A stretch of DNA of 64,000 bases. Origin: CADEEN01 sp963740395 (GTDB lineage: Bacteria; Pseudomonadota; Gammaproteobacteria; Burkholderiales; Burkholderiaceae_C). This document shows, in pieces, positions 16,466-27,631 of the stretch. Made by a program: the position numbers and the translations under genes. Where the stretch lies: positions 1-64,000 of the forward strand of contig CAVUEP010000094.1 in the NCBI GenBank assembly GCA_963740395.1, written 5' to 3'. Below the pieces are notes generated by a model. It was not told the origin of the DNA and ran no database searches. It saw nothing but the letters and a program-made list of their open reading frames with translations. Within the stretch, counting starts at the first letter, position 1, and each line of letters opens with the position of its first letter.

Positions 16466-18325
16466 GGCGGGTTCCCGTGGTGTGTGGGGAATCGGGCAGA
16501 GGCGGCGGCAGCGGCCGAAACGACGCGGCCGGTGCCGCTGAGAAAGCGAACGAAGAATTCGAACAGCAGCAGGCGGGTGGTCTGGATGCTCACGACCAGG
16601 CCCTTCGAGCAGCGAGGATCAGCACGTTGCCGAGCACCAGCACGATCCAGTAGGCGGCGCCACCGGCGGCGTCGGCGACGCCGATGACGGCCACCGACAG
16701 CCCGGCGTGCGCCAAGCGCGAAGGCGCCGACGCGCGCGAACGAGACGGTGTTGACGAGCAACTGCAGGAACTGCTCGACGAAGCTGGCCAGGCCGGCGAA
16801 GAACGCAGCCAGGCGCCGCGTTTCGGCGTTCCACGCACCGCCCGCGGCCGCCCACAGCGCCCCGGCGGCAACCAGCCCACAGCGCGTCGGGCTCGGAACA
16901 GCGCGGCCAGGCCGCCGGCGTAGGCCAGCACCAGGCCGGCGTCGCCGGCCCACCATTGGCGCAGGCCGCGTGGCGCCAGAAGGCCTGCGCGGCATTCAGC
17001 GCCAGGCCGGCCGAGCAGGATCAACGCACCGAAGCCGATCGGCGACGCTCAGCAGCGCGACCGGCTCGTGCAGCGGGTGCAGCCACAGCGCCGGGATCAG
17101 GTCCTCGCGCGCGAACACGCTGCCGAACAGCAGGCCGAAGACCATCGCCATCAGGCCGCCGGGGATCAGCAGCACCAGCATCGGCAGGCGCTTGCGCAGC
17201 AGCCAGCCGGCCAGGCACAGCACGGCGCCCTGGCCGACGTCGCCGAACATGAAGCCGAACAGCAGCGGCGCGATGATCGCGACCAGCGGGCTCGGGTCGG
17301 CCTCGTCGCGGCCGGGCTGGCCGAGCATGCGGGCGAAGCCTTCGAAGGCGCGCACCCAGGGCGGATTGGCCAGCAGCGACGGCGGCTCGGACCCGACCGG
17401 CGGCGCGGGGAACTGCACCACGCAGCGCAGTCCCTGGCGGTCCAGCGGGGCGCAGAACGCCGCTTCGTCGCCGTCGGTGGTCCAGCCGGTGACCCAGACC
17501 AGGCGCTCGCTCGCCGACAGCGCCGAACCATGCCGCATCAGCCACTCGACGACCTCGATGTCGGCCAGCGCGCCAGCGAGGTCATGCTGCGCGCCAGTTC
17601 GTCCAGCGCGCGTTCGCTTGCCATGCGGCGCTGCTCGAGCGCGATCCGTCGGTCGGACACGTCGCGCGCCGCCTGCGCCACGCTGCCCCGCAGGTCGGTG
17701 CGGCCAGACGATGCGCCGGGCCTTGCGCGCGACAAAGAGATCGTCGACCGCGGTCAGGTCGTCGCGGCGACCGACCAGCAGGACGAAGTCCTCGTTGCTG
17801 CCGTGACCGGTGGCGGCGATCGTCTGGGCCAGCACGTCGCCGGGCAAGACGGTCACGGCGCTGCGCGCCTGGACCGCATAGACGCGCACATCGACCAGGA
17901 AGCGGCCCGCTGCGGCGAGCAGAGCCGGCTGCGGGCAGCAACGCGGGGTCGACCTCGAGCAGGCGGCCGAGGTCGGCGAGTGCCCTCAGTTGCCCGGTCA
18001 CGCGTTCGAGCTCGGCGATCAGGGGTTCGGCCTGCGACGCGCCAGGCCTCGAGCTAGCGCGATGCGGGCGGCGAGCGTCGCGCCGGGGTCGCCGACGCGC
18101 GTGCGCTCCGGCCGTGTCCGCGGGCCAGTGCATCTGGTAGCTCTTGGCCAGAGTCGTGGAATCGCTCGAGCCACGCTCGGCCCCGTCGATGACGAGTGGC
18201 GCGGCGCGCCGCTCGTGGGTCTGCAGCTCGACCGCACCGGTGCGCGCGAGCGCCTCGAGCACCCGCGCCAGTTCGTCACGCGAGGTCGTGAGCTCGAACC
18301 ACTGGCAGGCTTGCGGGCGCAGCAT
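16462..18325 (-). CDS. V/A-type ATP synthase subunit I (membrane stator, a-subunit homologue; heavily frameshifted)
   Basis: This large subunit joins the peripheral stalk to the membrane and forms the ion half-channels. The cytoplasmic half begins LRPQACQWFELTTSRDELAR. The membrane half contains LVAIIAPLLFGFMFGDVGQG, the hallmark of subunit I, then LLRKRLPMLVLLIPGGLMAM, LVLAYAGGLAAL and AGLSVAVIGVADAAGGAAYW, and ends near VVSIQTTRLLLFEFFVRFLS. At least five frame breaks are seen, at about 18200, 18060, 17900, 17700 and several between 17010 and 16600. The ATG overlaps the subunit C stop. Confidence 0.82.
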
Positions 18326-19079
18326 CAGCGGCCTGCCGGCTGCGGCCGGCGCTCGAACAGCGCCCGCGCGACCAGGCCGCCGCGCAGGCGTTCGACGTCC
18401 AGCGCCACCAGCGCCAGATGGGCAAGCGCGGCCACGCGCGACGGCCGGGTGGCGGCGAAACAGCTGCAGCAAGGACCGGCGTGTCGACTCGTCGCGCTGC
18501 GGCGCGCGCGTGGCCCGCACCGAGCAGCCGCGGCAGCAACTGCTCGGCCGGCCGGCGCAGCAGGGCCGCGTCGGTGACGCCGTCGGGCAGCAGGCGTTGC
18601 CACTCGTCCAACCAGCGGGCCGTCATGTCGCCGCCGTATCGCGCCGCCGCGGCCGCGCCTGCGGCCGGCAGGGTTTGCCCAGTGAGTTCCGAGGCCGGTT
18701 GCGCGAAGGCCATCAGCGACTCGTCGCGTTGCAGCCAGTACGAGGCGTGCGTGCCGCGCGCCAGCGCGTCGATCAACGCCAGATCACTCAGCCTGCCGAA
18801 CCAGCGCACGGCCGGCTGCCAGCGCGGCGGCAACCAGCGCGCGACCTCTTCGACGTGGTGCCGCCAGCGTGAGCGCAGGTGGCGCTCGATGCGGTGCGCG
18901 TCGCTGGCATCGTCAAGTCCGTCGACCCAGGCTGCCATCGGCCCCGACCGGGCGAGCGCGAGGTAGTGGGTCGCGGTGCGGCTGGCCTCCAGAACCTGCC
19001 AGGCGAGCGGCTCGGGCAGCCCGCCGTGCCGCGCCTGCAGGCGCGCCTGGACGTAGGCGAACTCAGGGCGCGTCGTCAT
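18325..19079 (-). CDS. V/A-type ATP synthase subunit C (rotor cap; frameshifted twice)
   Basis: The funnel-shaped subunit that links the central stalk to the c-ring. The 251-residue reconstructed protein is mostly helical. EFAYVQARLQARHGGLPEPL at the start, IERHLRSRWRHHVEEVARWL, and ALIDALARGTHASYWLQRDE resemble the AC39/subunit C fold. It ends ALAHLALVALDVERLRGGLV after two breaks at about 18490 and 18440. The ATG at 19079 is preferred over the GTG at 19085. Assignment rests on position in the operon and helical character, with moderate sequence resemblance. Confidence 0.65.
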
Positions 19080-19428
19080 GCGCACCGCCGTCGCTTGCCG
19101 TGGTCAACAACGCCGCAATTTGATCGACGGCCGCGGCAAGCGTCGACGCTTCCGGCCGATGCTGTGCACCCGCCGACGCGACCGCGGCGTCGCGCAGCGC
19201 CCGCAGCCGACCGTCCAGTGCCTTGCCATGGGCCTGCTGCCAGCGCGCGACGCGCTCCATCGAGCGGTTGACGATCGCCAGCGCGTCTTCGCGTGCCGTC
19301 TCCAGGAGCGTGCGCGCCTGCTCGCGCGCCAGCTCGACGCCGGCGCTGGCGTCACGCTCGGCGCGCAGCACCCGCTCGATGGCCTGCGCCGCGGTCTCGG
19401 CCGGGTGGGTGTCGTCGCGCGCGTTCAT
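19063..19428 (-). CDS. V/A-type ATP synthase peripheral-stalk subunit (G/H-like coiled coil)
   Basis: An intact 121-residue protein (ATG at 19428; a GTG at 19455 would add nine residues). It is almost wholly a charged, alanine-rich coiled coil, for example AAQAIERVLRAERDASAGVE and REQARTLLETAREDALAIVN. This fits the G/H subunit that pairs with subunit E in the peripheral stalk. It is the first gene of the ATPase operon and its end overlaps subunit C by 17 bases. It is the only ATPase gene here without a frameshift. The call depends mainly on context. Confidence 0.6.
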   Translation of the reverse strand: MNARDDTHPAETAAQAIERVLRAERDASAGVELAREQARTLLETAREDALAIVNRSMERVARWQQAHGKALDGRLRALRDAAVASAGAQHRPEASTLAAAVDQIAALLTTASDGGAHDDAP

Positions 19429-19479
19429 CCGATCGGGCGCAGGTTCGCGGCGCACACGCTCCGATGCATGCGCGGGTCC

Positions 19480-20784
19480 TCAGTCGGCGAGGTTGTCGGC
19501 CACGAGCTCGAGCAGGCTTTCGGTCGACTTGTCCCACTGTGCGTGCTTGGCACCCATGTCCAGCGTGATGCGGCATTGGCCGCAACTGGTGACGAAGTGC
19601 TTCGCCCCGGTGGCCTCGACCTGCTGCTTCTTCAACTCGAAGACCTTGTGGCGCAAGCGGCGTGGCGCGCTGGTTCGACACCACGCCACCGCCGCCGCCG
19701 CAGCAGTAGCCCGTCAGGCCGTGGTCTTGCAGCTCGATCAGCTCGAAGCCGAGTGCGCCGAGCACGCGCCGCGCGGCCGCTTCGAGGCCACCGCGGCGCA
19801 CGATCTGGCAGGGGTCGTGGAAGGTCGCGCGTCGCGCCGATCTTCTTCACGCGGATCCGGCCGGCCGCGATCGACTCGTCGAGGAACTCGGTCATGTGGA
19901 TGATGCGCACCGGCAGCGCCTGGCCATACCACTTGGCGGCCTCCCAGCGCGCCGCGCCGTAGGCATGGCCGCACTCGGGCAGCAGGATGGTCTTGGCGCC
20001 GATCTTCACCGCGGTGTCGACCAGGGCCCGCGTGAGCCGCTCCTGCAGTTCCAGGTCGCCGTTGTTGAAGCCGATGTTGGAGGCGTCGAAGCCGCTCTGG
20101 TGCATCGTCCACTTGGCGCCGACACGATGGAGGATCTTCGCCGCGTCGGCCAGCGACTTGGTGTGGTCGCCCAGTTCGGCCGGCGCCGCCGTGACCAGGA
20201 TGTCGGCGCGGTCGAGGTCGCAGGGAATCGCCACGCCATACTTCTGCGACACCTCGGCCAGGATGTCGGGCAGGTCTTCGCCCGGCGTCGCCGTGCTGCC
20301 CCACTGCCGGGCGGTGCGGTCCATCAGCGCCAGCCGCTCGGGCAGCAGGCCGGCCTTGAACATGCCGTGGCGGGATTCCTTGACCAGCTCGGCGATGTCG
20401 ATGCCCATCGGGCAGACCAGGGTGCAGCGGCCGCACATGTTGCAGGAGTCGTAGAGCAGCTCCTGCCATTGCTCCAGTTCGTCGATGCTCGGCTTCTTGA
20501 CCAGCCCGAGTGCGCGCACCAGCGGTGCGAACGGACTGGCCTCGCGCAGGTAGGCGCGGCGCAAGGGTTCGAGCTTGAGGATCGGCGTGTACTTCGGGTC
20601 GCCGCTGGTGACGTAGAACTGGCAGGCGTCGGCGCACAGTCCGCAGCGCACGCAGGACTCGGTGTGCAATGCGGCGGTGACGCCGAACTCGCGCACGAAG
20701 CTGCGCATCGCGGCGTCGACGCGCGCTTCGTCGCTCTGCGTCGCCCTGCTTGTCGAAGGCAGGCTTGGCAGCAGCGGTGTTCAT
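19480..20784 (-). CDS. Fe-S/CCG-domain oxidoreductase, HdrD/DsrK-like (frameshifted)
   Basis: An electron-transfer subunit with two [4Fe-4S] ferredoxin motifs near the N-terminus (CVRCGLCADACQFY and CNMCGRCTLVCPMG) and two CCG-type domains behind them (LLPECGHAYGAARW; FHDPCQIVRRGG, GYCCGGGGGVVSNQ and FVTSCGQCRITLDMGAKHAQ). This is the layout of heterodisulfide reductase subunit D and of DsrK/TmcB. Three one-base breaks (near 20735, 19835 and 19665) shift the frame, and the total surplus is three bases. The last two are each explained by a surplus A before CGC. The ATG overlaps the stop of the membrane partner. The electron acceptor is unknown. Confidence 0.85.
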
Positions 20785-21465
20785 ACCTTGACTCCCCGAT
20801 GGCTGAAGCGAATGCCGGTGGCACCGCGCGAGAAAGCGAACAGGAAGGCGTGCATCAGCTTGCCGAACGGAAACCAGATCAGCAGCAGCTCCAGCGACAG
20901 CAGGTGCACGGCCAGCGGGCCGCCGTAGATCACGTGATCGCGCGCCAGGATCGCCGACGATGGCTCGCCGAGCACGGCCATGCCGGTGAGCACGGGCAGG
21001 AACGTGACAGTCCAGGTGATCCAGTCGTCGGCGTCTCGAGATCGTCTTGCGCACCGGGTCGGTCAAGCGCAAGGTCAGCGCGAGCAGCAGCGCCACGATG
21101 GTGGCTGCGGCAGCCACGTACATCACCATATCGGGCAGGGCCGGCCATGACAGGCCGGTGTAGCGGTGAACGAAGGCAATATGCGGTGCGTAGCCGAAGA
21201 CGATCAGCGCCAGCCCGAGGTGGAACACATAGCCGTTGATCGTGACGAAGCGCGTCGATGGCGCGAAGGCCGGCCGCGGCCACATGGCGCGCACATTGGC
21301 ATGCAGCGCGGCCGACAGCTTCGACGGCGCACCCTCGCGCGCGGGCGAGAGGTCGGGCATCCGCGGCTGCCGCAGCACGCCGACCAAGCGCCACAACGTA
21401 CCCAGTACGAAGACGGCGATGGCGAAGACCAGCGCCGGGCCGCGGGCGAAATCCAGCAAGTCCAT
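20781..21465 (-). CDS. NarI/DsrM-like membrane cytochrome b subunit (frameshifted near 21030)
   Basis: An integral membrane protein of about 227 residues. Helices include GPALVFAIAVFVLGTLWRLV, NGYVFHLGLALIVFGYAPHI, MVMYVAAAATIVALLLALTL and GPLAVHLLSLELLLIWFPFG. Histidines in FHLGLALIVFGYAPH and in AVHLLSLELLL...KLMHAFLF are plausible b-heme ligands, as in NarI, DsrM and TmcC. The frame breaks at TCGAGACGCCGACG near 21030, where one surplus A before CGC restores TISSADDWITW. Its stop overlaps the start of the Fe-S subunit, so the pair should form a membrane quinone-linked electron-transfer complex. Confidence 0.8.
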
Positions 21466-21593
21466 GGGTGTTCCCTCGCCCGCGATGACCGAACTCGACG
21501 GCCCGGAGCGTGGGTCGAACGTAACGGCCTTGCCCGTCCGGACGATTGATGTAAATCAAAGGCTGTCCACCCCGCGCGGGCCGGGGCAAGGAT

Positions 21594-22446
21594 TCAGCGC
21601 CCGACCATCGCCAGCACGTTGGCCTTGAGGAAGCGCTCGACCAGCAGCATGAAGGCGATCGACGGGATCAGCAGCAACAGCGCCGTGATCGAGGCGATCT
21701 GGTAGTTGCCGCCCATGCTGGCGTTGAACATCAGCAGCGGCAGCGTGATCACGTCGGGCACGCCGACGAAGAAGGTGCCGGTGAACTCGTCGAGCGACTC
21801 GAGGAAGACGAAGATCGCGCTGGCGATCAGCCCCGGCGCGGCCAGCGGCAGCGTGATGGTCGTGAAGCAGCGCCAGGGCCCGGCGCCGAGGTTGCGCGCG
21901 GCCTGCTCGAGCGATTCGTCGACCGACGGCAAACGCCGCGCTGGCGATCCACACCGCCAGCACCATGCCATGCGAGGCATGCACCAGCACGACGCCGGTG
22001 ATCGTGCCGTTGAGGCCGACCTCGTAGAACATGCGCGCGATGTTGACGTAGATCGGCAGGTTCGGAATCGCCTGCGGCAGCAGGAACAGCAGCAGGATGA
22101 CGCGCGCGCCAGCGGCAGCTTCAGCCGCGCCAGCGCGTAGCCCGCCGGTACCGCGACGGCCAGGCTGAAGGCCGACCGTCAGCAGGGCGATGGCCGACGC
22201 TGTTGATCAGCGACTGCACGGCGTTGCCGCGCGGCTGGAAGACGCGGTACCAGAAGGTGAGGCCGAACTCCTGCGGCAGCTTGCCGGGGAAGTACCAGCG
22301 CTCGGCAAAGGCCCACAGCAGCAGGTTGGCCAGCGGGCCGAAGATCACGAAGGCCAGCAGGCCGATCATCGCGGCGCGCGCCAGGGTCCTGGCCAGCGAC
22401 TGGCGCGCTCACCGCGGGCTGCATGGCCAGCGGCGCGTGCGCTCAT
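21594..22446 (-). CDS. ABC transporter permease, PotC-like (frameshifted)
   Basis: The second permease of the importer. After the first frame break (about 22405), hydrophobic segments follow: MIGLLAFVIFGPLANLLLWA, ARVILLLFLLPQAIPNLPIY and GTITGVVLVHASHGMVLAVW. Then comes the cytoplasmic EAA-type loop (SLEQAARNLGAGPWRCFTTI) that contacts the ATPase, ASITALLLLIPSIAFMLLVE and the end FLKANVLAMVGR. Breaks also lie near 22185 and 21930 and between 22150 and 22090. The ATG overlaps the first permease stop. It is last in the importer operon. Confidence 0.78.
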
Positions 22447-23272
22447 GGCCGTTCGGCGCGGGCGACGGCGTGGCGCAGGTAGACCCAGGCGCCGAGCGAG
22501 GCGAAGGCCAGCGAGATCAGGCACAGCGCGTTGGCCACGCCGTAGTCGCCGTGGGTGCTGATGCGGTAGGCCACGTCGACCGTCATCATGGTCGGCGAGT
22601 TGGGATTGATCATCAGCGGCACCGACAGCACCGACAGCATGGTCACGAAAGACAGCACCAGCCCGACCAGCAGCGTGCCGCGCACCTGCGGCAGCACGAT
22701 CTCGAGCAGCACGCGCCAGCGCGGCGCGCCCAGGTTGCGCGCCGCCTCGACATGCTGGCGCTCGAGCGAAGCCATCGCGCCGGCCAGCAGCAAGGTGACG
22801 AAGGGCGCCTGCTTCCAGACGAAGGCGATGACGATGCCGCGCCAGTCCAGCAGGCTCTGCGCGGCCATCGGATCGATCAGTCCGCCCCCGACCAGCACAT
22901 GGTTGAGCATGCCGTTCTTGGCCAGGAAGGTGCGCATCACCTGGCCGGTGACGACGAAGGGAATGAACAGCGGCCAGCGGTAGAGCCAGCGCAGCAGGCT
23001 GACCGTGCGCGGGTTCTCGCCCAGCGTCAGGTAGCCGGCAATGGCGATGGCCACGGCGGCGATCAGCGCGCAACGTCAGCAGCACGATGAAGACCGTGAA
23101 CATCATGTCGGTCGAGTACAGCTCGAACGACTTCTCGAAGTGCGCCAGCGTGAAGCCGCCATCCTCGGCCCGCAGCGACGACGCGCACCGACAGCGCCAG
23201 CGGCACCAGGAAGAAGATGCCGATGACCAGCAGCGCGGGGCTGATCAGCAGCAGCCCCGCCCAGCGACGCAT
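22443..23272 (-). CDS. ABC transporter permease, PotB-like (frameshifted twice)
   Basis: The first permease: MRRWAGLLLISPALLVIGIF at the start, TDMMFTVFIVLLTL, AMAIAIAGYLTLGE, LYRWPLFIPFVVTGQVMRTF, and the EAA loop with VEAARNLGAPRWRVLLEIV, then LLVGLVLSFVTMLSVLSVPL. The span has two surplus bases, matching the two breaks near 23180 and 23065. The ATG is nested in the TGATG that ends the binding-protein gene, so translation is coupled. Function follows from the neighbouring genes: import of a small cationic, phosphonate-like or metal-chelate ligand. Confidence 0.8.
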
Positions 23273-24431
23273 CACTTCAGGACGACACGCTCGTAGCCCT
23301 CGACGATGTCGGTGAAATAGTTGAACAGCGGGAACGGCCGCCCGTACTTCTGCAGCGCTTCGGGCTTGATGTCGGTGAACAGCTTGTCCCAGCTCTTGGC
23401 GTCGAGCTTGGCGCTGCACATGCTGCGCATCGATGCCGGGGTACCAGTTGAACTGCTTGACGATGCCCTCGGCCTGGATCTCGGGGCTGGCGGCGAACTC
23501 GACGAACTTGCGCGCCACCGCGGCGTTGGCGGCCTTGGCCGGCACCACGTAGTACATCGGCTGGCCGGGCAGGCCGGGCTCGGGTAGCGCGAGCTTCAAC
23601 TTCGGGCTCAGCTTGCCGTCGGCCTGCCAGGTGTAGAACATGTCGACCCACACCGGGCCCATCGCGATCTCGCCGCGGTTGAGCATGTCCAGCGTGCCGG
23701 CATTGCCCGGGGTGAAGACGATGTACTTGTTGAACTCCTTCAGGCTCGCCGAGCGACTTGTCGATCGCCGCCTTCTTGCGCGGCGTCGTACGGGCCCTTC
23801 TTCGAGCGTCTTGCCCAGGCCACTGTTGGCCGAGACATAGCCCATCACGAAGCCGACGCCCGACATGCCGCCCTTGACGCCGTTGTAGCCGAACTGCTTC
23901 GGGTTCTGCCTGCACCCAGGTCTCGAGCTCGTTGAAGCTCTTCGGCGGCGCCTTCACCAGGTCGGGGTTGTAGGCCAGCGCGATCTGGCTGTGGAACATC
24001 GGGATCACGAAGCCGTCGACGTTCTGGCCGAGCGCGTTGTTGGCGGTGTCGCGCGTGACCAGCTTGTCGGTGGCGATCTGGCTGCGGTAGGAGGCGAGCA
24101 GGTTCTCCTTGACCATCGTGGCTGCGCCGCGCTGGTGGATCACGGCCACGTCGACGTCCCAGGCCGCGTTGCCGGCCTTGGACTGTGCCGAGAGCTTTTC
24201 GTAGATCTTCTGCGAGCCGGCGTCGCCGGGGCCGGTGCCGACGGCCTTGACCGACACGCCGGGGTTCAACTTCTCGAAGCGCGGTCCGAGGAAGTTGTTG
24301 ACATAGTCGACCATGTTCTGGTCGCCCGCCGTGACCACGTTGAGGGTCTGCGCCGAGGCCAATCCGGGGGTCAGTCCGGCGGCGGCCACCAGCAGCGCCG
24401 GGGCCAGGCGGGTCAGGGTCTGCAAGTTCAT
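23272..24431 (-). CDS. ABC transporter periplasmic binding protein, PotD/AfuA-like (frameshifted)
   Basis: A secreted binding protein of about 385 residues. The signal peptide (MNLQTLTRLAPALLVAAAGL, cleavage after ASA) precedes TLNVVTAGDQNMVDYVNNFL. Further conserved pieces are GTGPGDAGSQKIYEKLSAQS, GFVIPMFHSQIALAYNPDLV, GEIAMGPVWVDMFYTWQADG and the C-terminal PFPLFNYFTDIVEGYERVVL. Five breaks (near 23905, 23805, 23785, 23755 and 23425) all act as single surplus bases, in agreement with the total length. The fold is the type-1 binding protein group used for polyamines, iron and phosphonates. The ligand cannot be assigned. Confidence 0.8.
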
Positions 24432-24456
24432 GACAGTCTCCTTCTGCTTCCGTGGG

Positions 24457-25489
<1,033 letters not shown>

Positions 25490-25560
25490 GACGGTTGGCG
25501 GCACCGTTGGGGCCGGCCGACTCTACGCCGCTGCGCCCCCCGCGCAAGTCGGGCCCATCC

Positions 25561-26637
25561 CTACTGTGCGGCGATCCCGCGTTCGTACCAGGGCTTGCTG
25601 GCGTTCACGATCCGCACCACCAGCAACATCACCGGCACCTCGATCAGCACGCCGACCACGGTGGCCAGCGCCGCACCGGACTCGAAGCCGAACAGGCTGA
25701 TCGCCGCAGCGACTGCGAGTTCGAAGAAGTTGCTGGCGCTGATCAGTGCCGACGGACAGGCGATCGCATGCGACTCGCCGAGCCGTCGGTTCAGCCAGTA
25801 GGCCAGGCCGGCGATGAAGAACACCTGGATCAGGATCGGCACGGCCAGCATCGCGATGACCAGTGGTTGCTTCAGGATCGCTTCGCCCTGGAACGCGAAC
25901 AACAGGACCAGGGTGGCGAGCAGGGCCGTGACCGACCACGGGCCGATTCGGGTCAGCATGGCTTCGAGCGCGCCCTGTCCGCGCGCGAGCAGGGCCTTGC
26001 GCCAGAGCTGTGCCAGCACGACAGGGATCACGATGTAGAGGACCACCGAGGTGAGCAAGGTGTCCCACGGCACGCTGATCGATGACAGGCCGAGCAACAG
26101 CGCCACGATCGGGGCGAAGGCAAGCACCATGATGGCGTCGTTCAGCGCCACCTGCGACAGCGTGAAAAGCGGGTCGCCACCGGTCAGGCGGCTCCAGACG
26201 AACACCATCGCGGTGCAAGGCGCCGCGCCCAGCAGGATCAGCCCCGCGACATAGCTGTCGATCTGGTCGGGCGGCAGGTAGGGCGCGAAGACGTGGCGGA
26301 TGAAGATCCAGCCCAACAGCGCCATCGAGAACGGCTTCACCGCCCAGTTGGAGAACAGGGTGACGCCGATGCCGCGCCAATGCGTTCTGACTTGATTCAG
26401 TGCGCCGAAGTCGACCTTCAGCAGCATCGGAATGATCATGACCCAGATCAGCGCGCCGACCGGCAGATTGACCTGGGCGACCTCCATCCGGCCAATGGCC
26501 TGGAACGGGCCGGGCAGGGCCTGGCCGAGGGCGATGCCGACGACGATGCACAGCAAGACCCAGACAGTGAGGTAGCGCTCGAAGACGCTCAGCGTTGCCG
26601 TGGCGGAGGCAGGAGCTTGTCGAGAATGTGCGTGCAT
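25561..26637 (-). CDS. acr3: Arsenite efflux transporter Acr3
   Basis: An intact 358-residue protein of the ACR3/BASS family with about ten transmembrane helices. The family's conserved region AAPCTAMVFVWSRLTGGDP contains the cysteine needed for arsenite transport; NWAVKPFSMALLGW, VALNDAIMVLAFAPIVALLL and ACPSALISASNFFELAVAAA also match. It exports arsenite across the inner membrane. It is the last gene of arsR-arsI-arsC-acr3; arsC ends 10 bases before its ATG at 26637. Confidence 0.95.
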   Translation of the reverse strand: MHAHSRQAPASATATLSVFERYLTVWVLLCIVVGIALGQALPGPFQAIGRMEVAQVNLPVGALIWVMIIPMLLKVDFGALNQVRTHWRGIGVTLFSNWAVKPFSMALLGWIFIRHVFAPYLPPDQIDSYVAGLILLGAAPCTAMVFVWSRLTGGDPLFTLSQVALNDAIMVLAFAPIVALLLGLSSISVPWDTLLTSVVLYIVIPVVLAQLWRKALLARGQGALEAMLTRIGPWSVTALLATLVLLFAFQGEAILKQPLVIAMLAVPILIQVFFIAGLAYWLNRRLGESHAIACPSALISASNFFELAVAAAISLFGFESGAALATVVGVLIEVPVMLLVVRIVNASKPWYERGIAAQ

Positions 26638-26647
26638 GGGGTGTCGC

Positions 26648-27139
26648 TCAGTTGCGGCCGATATCGACCAATGCGGCCCGCAGCGCGCCGCTGTCCACCG
26701 GCAGCGGCCGCGCCAGCAGTTGCAGCATGCGGTAGCCCAGCGCCTGGCGCGTCAGCTCGAAGGCCAGGCGCCGGCCCGCGTCGCCGCCTTCGGCGTTGGA
26801 CGGGTCGGCATAGCCCCAGTGCACCTGCACCGGCGCGCCGGCGAAGTACGGGCAGGACTCCTTCGCGGCGCTGTCGCAGACGGTGATGACGGCGGCCAGC
26901 GGCGGCGCGCCGGGCGCCGCGAACTCGTCCCAGCTCTTGCTGCGTGGCGTGCCCACGTCGACGCCTGCGGCCGCCAGCACCTCCAGCGCCAGCGGGTTGA
27001 TGCGACCGCTGGGCGCGCTGCCGGCGCTGTGGGCCCGCACGTCACGCTCGAGCTTGCGGGCCCAGTGGTTGAGCATGGCCTCGGCCAGCACGCTGCGGGC
27101 CGAGTTGTGGGTGCACAGGATCAGCACATGGGCGGTCAC
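26648..27139 (-). CDS. arsC: Arsenate reductase, low-molecular-weight phosphatase-like
   Basis: It reduces arsenate to arsenite for export by Acr3. A 163-residue protein from a GTG start at 27139; no ATG is available. The phosphatase-type P-loop ILCTHNSARS has the nucleophilic Cys9 and Arg15. A second redox pair, Cys88 and Cys96, lies in ITVCDSAAKESCPYF, as in thioredoxin-linked enzymes. AHSAGSAPSGRINPLALEVL and HWGYADPSN are typical of the family. It lies between arsI and acr3. Confidence 0.9.
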   Translation of the reverse strand: MTAHVLILCTHNSARSVLAEAMLNHWARKLERDVRAHSAGSAPSGRINPLALEVLAAAGVDVGTPRSKSWDEFAAPGAPPLAAVITVCDSAAKESCPYFAGAPVQVHWGYADPSNAEGGDAGRRLAFELTRQALGYRMLQLLARPLPVDSGALRAALVDIGRN

Positions 27140-27152
27140 GGGCCGGCCCCGC

Positions 27153-27631
27153 TCAGCAGCAATTGGCTGGCGCCGTCTGCGCGCCGGTAGAGGCACCGCC
27201 GCACGCGGCACCGGGTGCGCAACAGGCGGGTGCGCTGTTGCCTGCGGAGGCCTCGCTGAAGACCGGCACGTCAGCCAGCGTGTGGAAATGCTCCCAGGCA
27301 ATGCCCTGCGGGTCGGTGACCCAATGCTTCTCGCTGCGCGCATAGCAGCAGGTGGTCTCGCCCTCGATATCGAGCACCATCTCGGCGCCCTGTGCGCGCG
27401 CGCGCAGCTCGGCCAGTTCCGCCGGATCGTCGGTCTGGATGCCCAGGTGGTCGACACCCGCCGCGTGGCCGCGGCGTCGAGATGGCGAAGTTGACCCTGC
27501 GGATCGTCCAGCATCCACTTGGCGTAGTCGGCCTCCTGCCGCGTCGGCGCGGCCGCGAACAGCTGGCTGTAGAAGCCGATGCTCTTGGCGATGTCATCGA
27601 CATGCAGGTGGACATGGAATCGCTTGCTCAT
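27153..27631 (-). CDS. arsI: ArsI/CadI-family vicinal-oxygen-chelate protein, likely C-As lyase (frameshifted twice)
   Basis: A glyoxalase-fold protein of about 158 residues beginning RFHVHLHVDDIAKSIGFYSQ. The decisive ArsI signature is TTCCYARSEKHWVTDPQGIA, with the adjacent cysteine pair that binds trivalent methylarsenical; HLGIQTDD supplies a metal-ligand histidine. ArsI cleaves the carbon-arsenic bond of methylarsenite using Fe(II) and oxygen. Breaks near 27500 and 27475 give exactly two surplus bases. The tail is cysteine-rich (ACCAPGAACGG and ANCC), as in some CadI/ArsI proteins. AGGAG lies 7 bases before the ATG. Without the C-As lyase activity, the alternative is a CadI-type metal-binding protein. 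Confidence 0.85.

Noticed and set aside
11370..19428. The ATPase operon as a decaying pseudogene cluster
   Set aside because: P-loop, proteolipid Glu and other key segments are intact, no in-frame stop codon interrupts the reconstructed genes, and breaks behave as single surplus bases. Sequencing error is the better explanation, although I cannot exclude real mutation.
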